A DNA stretch of 64,000 nucleotides from Prunus persica (Eukaryota; Streptophyta; Magnoliopsida; Rosales; Rosaceae). The DNA is taken from NCBI RefSeq assembly GCF_000346465.2, contig NC_034011.1, positions 25,913,941 through 25,977,940 of the forward strand, read 5' to 3'. Numbering within the stretch: position 1 is the stretch's first letter; each line of letters starts with the position of its first letter. Shown one piece after another: positions 10,592-26,007 of this stretch. The notes under the pieces are model-generated. The model did not search any database. It saw nothing but the letters and a program-made list of their open reading frames with translations, and was not told where the DNA came from. A program made the translations under genes and the position numbers.

Positions 10592-13500
10592 ATGGCTTCA
10601 GCTGGTACAGCAGCTGCTCCGGCTGCTGAAAATCCTAGTGGCAACACAAAGTTTGCTGATAAGCTCCCAGAGGAAATTAATGAAATGAAGATCAAAGATG
10701 AGAAGGTGCTTTGCTTAAGTTGAATTGTTTCTGTTGCACAGCATTTATTTATTTATAGTTATATAACTTTTAAGAACTTCAATTTATATTTCATTTCTTT
10801 GTTGACTGTTTTATTGATTTTTGTTAGGAAATGGAAACAGCTGTGGTGAATGGCAATGGAACTGAAACTGGCCACATTATTGTAACTACGATCGGGGGTC
10901 GAAATGGTCAGCCTAAACAGGTGCATTTTGCTCAGTTTAAAATCACAGTTGTAATTACTTGCTGGTTAAGATGTGGGATGAAGGAATAGATAAATTAAAT
11001 TATGTTATGACATGAATCATTCAGGAAAAGAATGGATAAGTGCCATGAAGTTTTTATGTTTTTATCGGGGATTAAATTATAGAATCACTAATATGGAAAG
11101 CATATGCTAATGTGATATATATACAGACAATATGTGCACATAAATAGATATTAGCTACAAAACGCTTAGATTAGAAAAAGGCTAAGCGCTATACCTAAGT
11201 TTCGGCAAACGTGTAGTAATATAACTTAAAACCAAAGGAGATACATGGTCTCCCAAATCAGTATTTTGTAATTTGTTTAACCTCAAATAGTAGTGTTTCC
11301 ATATTTTTGTCCTTGCAAGTTAAGATACTACATTGTGCTAGAAACCTGATCCATTAATAGTGCTATTAGTTAGATATAAGTTACAGTATCTTAAACTTCA
11401 ACGCTTATCTGACATGTTGAAGCGCTTAGCATTAAACCCTCTCTGATTCATTGTGCAGACCATAAGTTACATGGCAGAGCGTGTTGTTGGGCAAGGGTCA
11501 TTTGGTATTGTATTTCAGGTAATGTCTGACTTACAGATTCTTAGTTATCTATTTATGAAGAGAAAAAAACCATTAATAATAGGAAGGCTGACCTCTTTTG
11601 ACTATCACATATCACATACTCGAAGCCTCAATTATCTTATTTTGCAGGCTAAATGCCTAGAAACTGGAGAAACTGTTGCAATCAAGAAGGTTTTGCAGGA
11701 CAAGAGATACAAGAACCGAGAGTTGCAAACAATGCGTCTGCTTGACCATCCTAATGTTGTGTCACTCAAACATTGTTTCTTTTCAACCACGGATAAGGAT
11801 GAGCTCTATCTGAATCTTGTGCTTGAATATGTACCTGAGACTGTTTATCGTGTGTCAAAACACTATAGCAAAGCCAATCAGCGGATGCCTCTGATATATG
11901 TCAAACTCTATACATATCAGGTTTTTGTTGTTCTTTGGACTATTTGTAGAAACTAAATTGAAAATCAGATCTTGACTAATATATTATTGTGCAAAAGATT
12001 ATGACAGAAATTTTCTGGTTTTCAGGTACAAGTTCTTTTGGTAACTTTATTTTGCTTGGTTTTCATTCTTGTCAGATTTGTAGAGCTCTGGCATATATTC
12101 ATGGAGGGATAGGTGTATGCCACAGAGACATTAAGCCGCAGAATCTCTTGGTTTGTAGTTGAATATATCCTCCTTATTTTTTCCCCTTTTCTTTTACTTA
12201 GTCGTATTTTAATTTTGCCACTACAATATGTTGTTTCAGGTTAATCCCCATACTCATCAGGTTAAGCTGTGTGATTTTGGAAGTGCAAAAGTCCTGGTAT
12301 TCTCTTCTTCTAGTGTCTTATTTCTTACAGTAGAACATTTATTGGCAATAGAGCAATATATAACGCATGGATGAATGCATAAAACTAGACTCTCCAGTAC
12401 AACTTTAAATGCATTACTACACTTGTGTTCTTGTTCATGTTCATGCAGATGACGCCAAGTGGTCTTGACCCATTTTCAGTTTCATGCATGGTATGTTTGG
12501 GTCTGCCTTCCTTGTTTTGTCTGAACTTTTTCATCGTTATCCATGACAGGTCAAAGGCGAGCCAAATATATCATATATTTGTTCTCGTTATTATCGAGCA
12601 CCTGAGCTTATATTTGGGGCAACTGAATACACTACTGCCATTGACATATGGTCTGTGGGTTGTGTTCTTGCTGAACTGCTTCTTGGACAGGTTTTCTATA
12701 CGGGATAAAAAGTTCTACTTATTCTTTTATTTTTAGCAGGAAATGGATTCACATTTTGTTGTTTTTCCTCTCTGTTTTGGCAACCTTGTTGTAGCCCCTG
12801 TTCCCAGGTGAAAGTGGAGTTGATCAGCTTGTTGAGATTATTAAGGTAATGTTCTAGTGACCTTCTGCATGGATGGTGGAAAGTATATATCCATCTTTCG
12901 ATCAACTCGAAATTTTGATCAATCAGCTTTTGCAATTTGAACTGAATTAGCATTTCTTCACCGAAATTAGGTACTGGGAACGCCAACTCGTGAGGAAATC
13001 AAATGTATGAACCCGAATTATACAGAATTCAAATTCCCACAAATCAAGGCTCACCCTTGGCACAAAGTGAGTTTCTAGCTTCCTTGCTGACAATTGCTCT
13101 TCTCTGATGGTTTTGCATGCCATTTTCATTTGTATTATCTTCTTTTCGTGCAGATATTCCACAAGCGCATGCCCCCAGAAGCAGTAGATCTTGTGTCAAG
13201 ACTACTTCAGTATTCTCCAAGTCTAAGATGCACTGCTGTAAGTATCTTTATTCTTTTGAAGTCTTCATGCGAAAATGGCAAGGATGAGATTTAGTTCTTC
13301 AGATCTTCTATTTAATCCAGTTTCTTATGATGGACATTAGTGGGACATTGGAGTATTAAACTTTTAATTGCATTGAACTTGAAATTCTTATGCCTGTATT
13401 AGATAGCAAATTATCAAATGTAGTTGTTTATTTTCTTTATTTTGGCAGCTCGAGGCCTGTGTCCACCCATTTTTTGATCAACTCCGTGATCCTAATGCTC

Positions 13501-13719
13501 GTCTCCCTAATGGGCGCCCTTTGCCTCCTCTATTCAACTTCAAGCCTCAAGGTTTGCTCTTCATTTCTGTGATTGATATCCCTGTACATATATATATGCT
13601 GCTGATAATGCGTTTGGAATGATGATGCTTGTGCAGAGCTGAAGGGAGCAACTTTTGAGCTTCTGTCCAGACTGATACCTGAGCATGCCCGAAAACAATG
13701 TGCTTTTCTAGGTATCTAG
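10592..13719 (+). CDS. Shaggy-related / GSK3-like protein kinase, group I (ASK alpha/gamma/epsilon type)
   Basis: Cytosolic and nuclear Ser/Thr kinase; plant GSK3s phosphorylate brassinosteroid, stress and immune regulators. Twelve coding exons: 10592-10705, 10828-10920, 11459-11518, 11648-11920, 12076-12150, 12240-12296, 12550-12690, 12795-12845, 12971-13066, 13154-13237, 13449-13551, 13637-13719; 409 residues. Intact features: glycine loop VGQGSFG (78-84), catalytic Lys in VAIKK (about 102), HRDIKPQN (196-203), DFG (217-219), the activating Tyr in the [12 protein letters not shown] stretch (233) and the TREE motif after VLGTP. The N-terminus (residues 1-69, with [20 protein letters not shown]) places it in group I. 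The ATG at 10592 opens this conserved N-terminus and follows a leader intron. uORFs lie upstream. The family is regulated mainly by Tyr phosphorylation. Confidence 0.95.
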
Positions 13720-15240
13720 ATAAGGCACACCAAGGCAAATTCGTTTGCAGCAAGACTGTACTGTTGTAATGCTAGCGAAAAAATTAGGGACATCCTAGTT
13801 TGTTTCCTCGAAATAGTTCCAACACTGCTTTTTCTGGTTTTTCAATCTGGCACATTACACTCTCGGAACTCCTGACGGACTATTGATTGGATAATGTATG
13901 TACTAAGATTTATCAGACTTAGTAGAATCTCTCTCTACCTCTCTCCCTTTTTATGTGCTTCCATGGAAATATCGCATGATTTAGAATTGGTTCAAGTGCA
14001 TATAAGTATAGTTTCCATGTGTTACTGCGGCCTGCTATGCCAATATGCTTGAAATCATTGGTAGCTTAAACTCTGCAGATTTGGTAACTAGGCGACAATG
14101 TGATATTTCGCACCTGTTCTGAGTGATTTTGATCATGCTCATGCCAGACAGATTATACTTGAATTGTTTGCATATCGTGATTCTATTTGAAGCCAATAAA
14201 ATAACTCGGCTCTCACTCTCACTTTTGTTTTTGTTAGATTTGTTTTCTCATTTTGCCCTTAAACATTTGAACATGCAAAAGTTTTTAATTCCCCACGTAG
14301 CCCGGCCCTCTCCTCTTGTCAGTCGGCCGATATGGTCGGTTTCCAAGCTGGCTGCGGCCACCACCGTGACCACTGCTAAACATGATGGCTGGTTTTATTA
14401 TGTCCTAATGTTTGAAAGGGAAGATAAGATAATTAATGAGTAACAAAAGAGTAATTTCATCAAAAACAAACATACACACATTTCCTCATTGTCATGCCCT
14501 ATTAGAAAAGATCATACAAAACAAACCCGACACGGGACTATATAATCAACCTTAAAAGTGTATCAACAAAATCACATAAATATGGAAAATTGGAAACATA
14601 ACTTTATAAACAATTATTTGCTTTTGTGAATTTTACCAAAAATATCGTTATTTTCTAACTTGAACAAAGTTTCCTTTCTATATGCTAATTGATTATATGG
14701 CGTATAGACAAATGTTATTGACACTTAGTTTGAGTTTCACTTAAAAAATATATTTTTGTCTTTTGCTTGTACTCACTTATTATACAAATTATACATGCCA
14801 TGTGAGGTCGTTGAGATACGAATTAGGGTAACTCTTAATAATTATTGTTCTGACTTGCTTATGTCACTTTCCACTAAAGAGAAAATGAGAATCTTAATTT
14901 CATACTCTTGAGAGTATGAAATTAACATACTTGCTCATCCCACCACACAGCAAAAGGTGAGGCCCATTGACTGGACCCAGCTTTTGCTTTTCTAGTTAAT
15001 ATATAAAATTTGAATAAATAAAGAGAAACGCTATTCACACTCGTATAAATAACGCAAAGAAGCTTCAAGAAAAGTGTTACGAAAGAGAGAGAATATAAAA
15101 CTAATTTCTGTAATGAATTTATATAATTTAACACAAATTTATTATAAAATATACAGCGGGAGTTAAACCGATTGAGCGAGCGAGTATTTGAACGTTTTTC
15201 ACATCACGCCCGTGTCGTTGTGCGTTTCTAAACGCACCCG
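13720..15240. other. Shaggy kinase 3' UTR and spacer
   Basis: The first 250-300 bp are probably 3' UTR (AATAAA near 14197 may serve a longer form). The rest is AT-rich with no plausible coding frame. It contains a perfect 32-bp palindrome, listed separately, and ends in the promoter of the DRM gene. Confidence 0.6.
14894..14925. repeat. Perfect 15-bp inverted repeat (2-nt loop)
   Basis: Arms TTAATTTCATACTCT and its exact complement AGAGTATGAAATTAA are separated by TG. It could be a MITE footprint, a cruciform or a hairpin. No T-tract or transposon ends are seen around it. Confidence 0.9.
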
Positions 15241-15249
15241 GCAGGCACC

Positions 15250-15318
15250 ATGTTCCTCCCTCGAGTTCTTCAGCGCTGGTTCTCGCAACTCTCGACTGCA
15301 ACCAGTGTCTCTATCTAG
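15250..15318 (+). promoter_or_regulatory. Candidate 22-codon uORF in the first DRM leader exon
   Basis: ATG at 15250 in a good context (ACCATGT) runs 22 codons to TAG. It lies in the apparent first non-coding exon of the DRM gene, which ends with a GTAAAT donor at 15544. It matters only if transcription starts upstream of 15250, which the sequence does not prove. Confidence 0.35.
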
Positions 15319-17002
15319 ACCGACAACTATCTCTCTCTAGGTTTTCTCTGCAAGTGGCTCTTCTTGTCTCCCTTGCAGATTTCCTCGCCCCTTTTCCCGT
15401 TTCTCTTTTCAACGGGCGGAGCTCTATTCATATTCACCGTACAAAGCCACAAGGCTAATTTTTGGTGAGGTGAAGTGCATTTCCGATATTAACGAGGAGG
15501 CCTTCACGATCACAGAGGTCCTCTGCATTTTCAGCTTGCGGAGGTAAATTTTCTTTGAGCAAGGCTAGTTATTTTTTTCAAATCGCGGTTATAAGTTGTA
15601 ACTTATTACTTTCTCGTCATGTTTGTTGTTGATTAGGGTTTTTTAATTTAATTTTATGAATCTGTTAATGATTAAGAGTTTCTTTATGCAACTGATGTAA
15701 TGTAATGCACTGTTTGGTTGCCGTAGAAAGTAGGACATGATGAGAACTTTTTAAAGATTTTGTTCCTCATTTTCCTCAATTGTCTCAGTAAACAAATGGG
15801 GGGGTTTACGTTTTGTATTAATAGAGAGTAGAGATTGTTTCCTAGTCTGCTTGATGTTGAAGAAATAGGGGGTTTTGTGGATGTTATTAGATGGCGGAGA
15901 CTGTTGTGGCTTTCAAATCCTGAAATTAGGAAGAATAGGGGATAAGGGGGGTTTGGTCCATATTGAAATCTACAAGGTGGCCATTTATTGTTTAAAGAAT
16001 GGATGAAAAATCCAATATTTCTTTGGCAATGCTAAATGAATTTTTTAACTTGTGGCCTCATGGATGTTATATTCTTTGCAACCCCTTTGGTGATAATGGT
16101 GATAATTGAGTTTTGTCGGCTTCTTGCTGGGTTGTGTCGTGTTCGTGTCAAGTACTAGTCAACTGCAGTTGAGAAGTAGTTGATAACGCCCTGTATGTTA
16201 CTACTATTTCAATATTGGTTTTATACTGTTTGTAAGACTTAAACTCCCTAAGCTTGAAAATTTTCACCAAGTTTGGAAATTATCATTTAGAATCTTAGGA
16301 GATAGAAATACATCAATGGTGAAATTGAATTCAAGTATAACATACAAAATGATGCATACGTTTTAAAATGATTCAGCCATAACATACAATGACAACATAG
16401 CTTTACATTTAAAAGTCTTACGTGTCTTCCCTGAACCATAAGATGCTAAGAATGATTTCCTGTGATGGTAGTCAGGGCAACTCCCCTGAATTCATTCTCT
16501 ACCAATTTTGGGCTACTTTGTCTTTACGTACAGTTTTTCCAATTTAGGTATTATCATGAGAATTTATGATTGTAACTTTATTGTTGATGGTGATATTATT
16601 ATTTCTTGTTTCCTTCATTAACATTACACTAATTAATGAGAATCTCTTCAGCAACGGTTCTTGGGATAGCTCCGCAGCTGGGTTCATCTGGGACACGATT
16701 GCTATTGCTTAACCACCCATGTAAGCCCTGCATCATCAATCTCCCTATAAAAAAGATCCGTATGCCACAGCCAATGGCTTGGTTGAGTCATTCTTTAGAC
16801 GGCTGAACAACATTACTTGATCTTTTAAGTAATATTTTATGGTACATTAGTATGAGTATGTAATCCCAGTTGTCTATTACAAGGCCTGTTATGAAAGTTA
16901 GGGAATTAATTAAACTTAGCATTTTTTTGGCAGTTATTCCTTCTGTGTATTACTTGGACAGCTTGCAAACCTCTGCGTGTGCCAAACATAGCTTGAAGAG
17001 AA
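15319..17002 (+). other. 5' leader of the DRM methyltransferase gene, three exons with introns
   Basis: Inferred non-coding exons end at 15543 (GTAAAT donor), span 16652-16720 (acceptor TTCAG, donor GTAAGC) and start again at 16934 (acceptor GGCAG). The long first intron (about 1.1 kb) carries nothing recognisable as coding. Exon boundaries rest on splice-site matches only. Confidence 0.5.
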
Positions 17003-20000
17003 ATGGTACTAGTTTTCTAACTAAGTTCTGTATTCATTAGTCCCTTGTTAATTTTTAGTCACTCTTTATTTTGAATTTATTAAATTATTGCGGTTTGCAG
17101 ACCTTTTTGGTTATTGCACACAATTTGTAAACACCAGCTGTTGCGGGGTCTGTTTTCTTCCGAATTTATAGATTGATCTTTCTTGCTGAATGTGGAATTT
17201 AGGCAGCTATTTATTGGGTTTTTGTATAATTTTTTACAGTCTGGGCTGTTTGGCTGTATTTGATAGTTCTATTGTTAGTTTACTGCAGTTGTAATGCTTG
17301 AGTGAACCCTCAGTTGACTAAAATCGTTCTGTCTAGTATTTGTCAGTCCAGTTTACTTCTTTTTGTTGTTAACGTGTGTTTATATAAACTTTGTGCAGGA
17401 TGGAAATACTTCTGGCGAAGATGGGAATGATATTGACTGGAATACAGAAGATGAGCTGGAAATTGATAACTTCACTTTATCTTCTTCTTCAAGTCTGACA
17501 GTTCCTGGTGGAGAAGCTGTTGTGGGCTGTGGGGAGGTAAACGTTTTTGCATCAGTTTTTCTGAAATATAATATATACCTGATGAAAATCTTGATTGGGT
17601 ATTTAATATATATTACATAATTAACATGCAATTCCTTTTTCTTCCTATAGTCAAGCTCATCTCCAGGTCCTTCCAATTCCAAAGTTGTTGATCATTTTAT
17701 TGGGATGGGATTTTCTGGAAAAATGGTTGCCAAAGCAATTCAGGAACATGGTAAGAGCACTGTATCATGTCATTTCAGCACGAGTTTTCCCCTGGACTGT
17801 TTCAATTATAACACTTTATAACATCGCTTTTATGGAATATCCAGGAGAGGAGAATACGGATTCAATTCTGGAAACCCTCCTCACATATTCGGTGAGTCAA
17901 CATTTCTTCGTTTGCCAATGCTGCTTTGGATACTTATTCTTGGAGATATAGATAATTTTGGGTTTGAGCTTGGTAACACAAAGCACATATTTTAAATTTT
18001 TGTTGCAAGGTGAATGGGTCAAAGGTATCCTGGGTCTCATGCTCCCAAACTTTAAGAACATAAATTCTTCCAGACTTAAAAGGAAAAAAGAAGGAGAATA
18101 ATTCACACTTGTCTGTTTTCTTGCTGTATTTTCGCAGGCTCTTGAAAGTTCTCCTCAAGAACAGCAACAAGTTGATTGTAATCACTGTTCTTCTGATAAT
18201 GAAGAGAGTTTTCTGGATGATTTTTCAGATATGGATAGCTTTTCTGATAATGAGGTAGTTATTGTGAGCTTTTCTGACATTATACATTTTCCTTTTATTT
18301 TTGCTAAGCTTTATATTTCGTTTTTCCTCAATTCTCCAAGCAACAAATATATTATATCATTTTTTTTTCTGCAATATCATTAAAACTTGTGTCCACGCTA
18401 TTTTATATGCTAATAAGCGAATGTACACGGGATAGTGGGTTCACGACAAAGACATTTTAATTTAACTATTTTGCAGGAAATCATAAATCCTACATCTGAG
18501 AAAGAGAAAAAGATATTGTCCTTGGTCAATATGGGGTACACGGTAGAGGAGGCTTCAATAGCAATAGAAAGATGTGGTATAACTTTACTTTTGCTTTGAT
18601 TCTTTTTGGATGATTCTGCTAGTTGAGTCAGTTGATTATGCCATTGCCATCCTTTCTCAGTCTCTTATTCAATTCTAATAGTTTGTGATTACCAGCATCT
18701 CCTTCCTCAGCCCCTCTTTTTCCTCTTTCAAACACTGCAGGTCTTGACTCCACGGTTGTTGAGTTGACTGATTTCATATTTGCTGCTCAGACGGCAAAGG
18801 CAGAAGATGTCAATTTTCCTCTTGAAGAGAAGGTATTAGTAGTACAGAATTAATAGTCTCTTGAGTTTTCTACAAAATCAGTTTTATCTATTCATGCCAT
18901 GTTCAGTAGATTGTGATTGGTGGTTCTACTTTTGCAGCCTAGACCAAATCATGCATACAAGAAGAGGAAACTTCTTGAGTACGAGATGCTGAAAAAGAAA
19001 AGGCAGATGCGACTTGGGAACCAGACCACAGGTGAAGATGATGAGACAGTTCATCTCCCAAATCCAATGGTTGGGTTTGGCATCCCATCTGAACCATGTT
19101 TGAAAACACAGAGGAATCTTCCAGAGGGAGCTAGAGGGCCACCATATTTCTACTATGAGAATGTGGCACTTGCTCCTAAAGGGGTTTGGACCACTATATC
19201 CCGCTTCCTGTATGACGTGCAACCGGAGTTTGTTGACTCCAAGTACTTTTGTGCGGCCGCGAGGAAAAGAGGTTATGTTCACAATCTTCCTCTTGATAAT
19301 AGATTTCCTCTTATTCCACTTCCTCCAAACACCATACATGAGGCATTTCCCTTGACAAGGAAATGGTGGCCTTCATGGGACACACGGACAAAGCTGAACT
19401 GCTTGCAAACTTGCATTGCCAGTGCAAAATTAACAGAGAGGATCAGGAAGGCTATTGAGGATTATGATGGTGAACCACCACTGGGAGTCCAAAAGTATGT
19501 TCTTGATGAATGCCGGAAGTGGAATCTGGTGTGGGTAGGAAGAAACAAGGTCGCCCCACTTGAGCCTGATGAAGTGGAAATGCTTTTGGGATTCCCAAAG
19601 AACCACACAAGGGGAATAAGCAGGACTGACAGATACAAATCACTCGGGAATTCATTCCAGGTAGTGAATTCTGTCTTTGTTTCATTGGAATTTAGATCTA
19701 TTTAATATTCATTTTTAATATATGATGCATTGATTCATATGTGCTGGTAAATCCTGAAAATTTGAAAAAGTTTATGTCTTTGCCGTTTGTTTTTTGTGCG
19801 CAGAATCATGAAATAGTTAATGTAAATGGCCGGTTGTTTGTTTGTTTTTTCCCCCTTGCATAGTTTCCCTAGTAGAGTTTCAAGTTAGAATTTTCTGTTT
19901 GTCAGATATTATATGCATTTTGATTACAAGTTCAACTTATTCCAGGTTGATACCGTGGCATACCATCTGTCAGTTTTGAGAGAGATGTTTCCTAATGGCA

Positions 20001-20380
20001 TAAACCTCCTGTCTCTTTTCTCTGGGATTGGCGGGGCAGAAATAGCTCTTCACCGGCTTGGTATCCCTCTGAAGAATGTCGTGTCGGTAGAGAAATCTGC
20101 AGTGAACAGAAGTGTTGTGAGGAGTTGGTGGGAGCAAACAAACCAGAGAGGGAATTTGTATGACCTTGATGATGTACAGCAGCTGAATGGTGACAGCCTG
20201 GAGCATTATATGAATTTATTTGGTGGTTTTGATCTTGTAGTTGGTGGGAGTCCATGTAACAATCTTGCAGGCAGCAACAGGCATCATCGAGATGGACTCG
20301 AGGGTAAAGAATCTTCGCTCTTCTATGACTACTTTCGTATACTAGACTTGGTCAAGTGTATAATGTCAAAGAACAATTGA
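17003..20380 (+). CDS. DRM2: De novo DNA (cytosine-5)-methyltransferase, DRM2 type
   Basis: Installs methylation in all contexts under guidance of 24-nt siRNAs (RNA-directed DNA methylation), in the nucleus. Exons: 17003-17005, 17399-17536, 17651-17750, 17845-17891, 18138-18254, 18477-18576, 18741-18832, 18938-19660, 19946-20380; 584 residues. Two UBA domains are seen (about 61-96 and 147-187). The catalytic domain has the DRM-specific rearranged order: ENV motif in YYENVALAPKG (about 271-281) and target region first, then SAM motif I LSLFSGIGGAE (462-472) and the catalytic loop SPCNNLAGSNR with Cys near 544. The intact PCN separates it from catalytically dead DRM3. The start codon is the last three bases of a leader exon, so the first coding exon is 3 nt. 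No upstream in-frame alternative gives a better N-terminus. Confidence 0.93.
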
Positions 20381-21844
20381 TTCCATGTAAATCATCTGCT
20401 TAAGTAACTTTACGGCATTGAAACCTCGACAAGCAAGAAAAGATCTTGCATTTTATTTTTTCTCAAGTTTGGATATTTGGTTCTGGTAGTTGTTATGAAC
20501 TGACTTTTTAACTTCAAATTGTCTTAAAATTGATGCTCTCTCAAGTCTCAAGTCTTATTTGCCTGGTTTCTGCCCCGTCTCCCTCTCTTGTCTAGAAAAG
20601 ATGGAGAGAAAACGAGTGGGTTATTGCACCCAAGTTGGGTACCCCTTTCGTAAATTAGACCCTATCGCTTGTGAAAAAGAATACTTTTCAATTTTCATAC
20701 TGGTCGGTGAGGGGGGTTTTTATACATCCAAAAGAAAAATCAAAATTCATATTTTCAGTCAAAGCTTCAGTCAGGACCGACTTATATACACTCGCAAAGC
20801 AAAGTGCAAAAACGATGTCTTTTATTTTCTACTTTAAGCATATGCTCATTCCTCTGTATCCAGTCCTTTCTGTTTTCTCGTCTAGAAAGATTGTAAAATC
20901 TAATGCAAATTGATGAAGAGTTTGATCCAAAACAAACTCGTAATTCATTATATGATGAAGGCCCACCCACCCACCGAAGGTTCCAAGTGCCAACGAACGA
21001 ACAAGCCGGATATTTTCTTCAGGCGCTGTAAATAAATAAAAGGCCCATAAAATAAATAAATAAAAAGATTTAACCGTGGTCAAAATAACACACCCAAGTT
21101 TCTGGCCGATATTTCTATAAATAACCTATTGGCTCGTCTCCTTGGCTTCCCACTTTTCTCTACGCTTCTCACCTTCGGAAGCGTAGTTTTCCACTTTCAC
21201 AGAGCCAGGGGGTTACGCCATCAGATCCCATCGCAGCTTTTCTCATTCCTTTACTTTCCGAAACGACGCCGTCAGGTCCGATTTTCTGCGTCTCCCTAAC
21301 TCCCTCTTTGTAGATCTCTTAGATCTCTGTGTGCTCATTATATTCTTTTTAGGTCGCATGCATGATTCGTCTGAGTTCTTTCTAGGGTTTATGCATATCC
21401 GATTATCTTAGGGCTTCTCCGATAACGCTAGGTTTAGACCTTAATTGCATCCTTGATTGTTTGGGTTCCTTTAGTAGACTTAGAATTTTGTTTTGTTTTA
21501 TTTCATATGCTCTAATTTTCTCGTAACGGCGTTGGTGTGAACTTCATAAATGTAATTTTTTTCCTTTTCATTTTGCTCTTGGGAACGGAATTTCTGCCTT
21601 TATAATTATGAAGTTCTTCATAACTTTGGGTTTCTGATGTCTTGTATTTATTTCTCAAAATGTTGGGGTTTAATTCTATGTCCTCTAGTTGTAATTTCAC
21701 ATAATGCATGTCACTTGTCCGATATATTGATTTATTATTGGAGATATTGTTCTACTTAATTTGTTTGCTTTGTGTTTGTATTTGTTGCTAACAATTGTAT
21801 TTTCCGTTTTTCCTTGTAATGTTATAGGATAGTGTTCCATTGCC
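20381..21844. other. DRM 3' UTR, spacer and helicase promoter/leader
   Basis: No coding frame is credible here. A TATA box lies at 21116; the helicase leader follows from about 21150. Its 5'-UTR intron ends with the acceptor TATAG at 21827, 17 nt before the ATG. The donor is probably near 21270-21350, but several GT sites are possible. Confidence 0.6.
21116..21123 (+). promoter_or_regulatory. TATA box of the DEAD-box helicase gene
   Basis: TATAAATA about 30 bp upstream of a pyrimidine-rich start region near 21150. Only one good candidate is seen in this spacer. Confidence 0.6.

Positions 21845-26007
<4,163 letters not shown>

Noticed and set aside
18926..19339. 137-codon minus-strand frame
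   Set aside because: Antisense shadow of the large DRM2 exon; no family similarity and no promoter.
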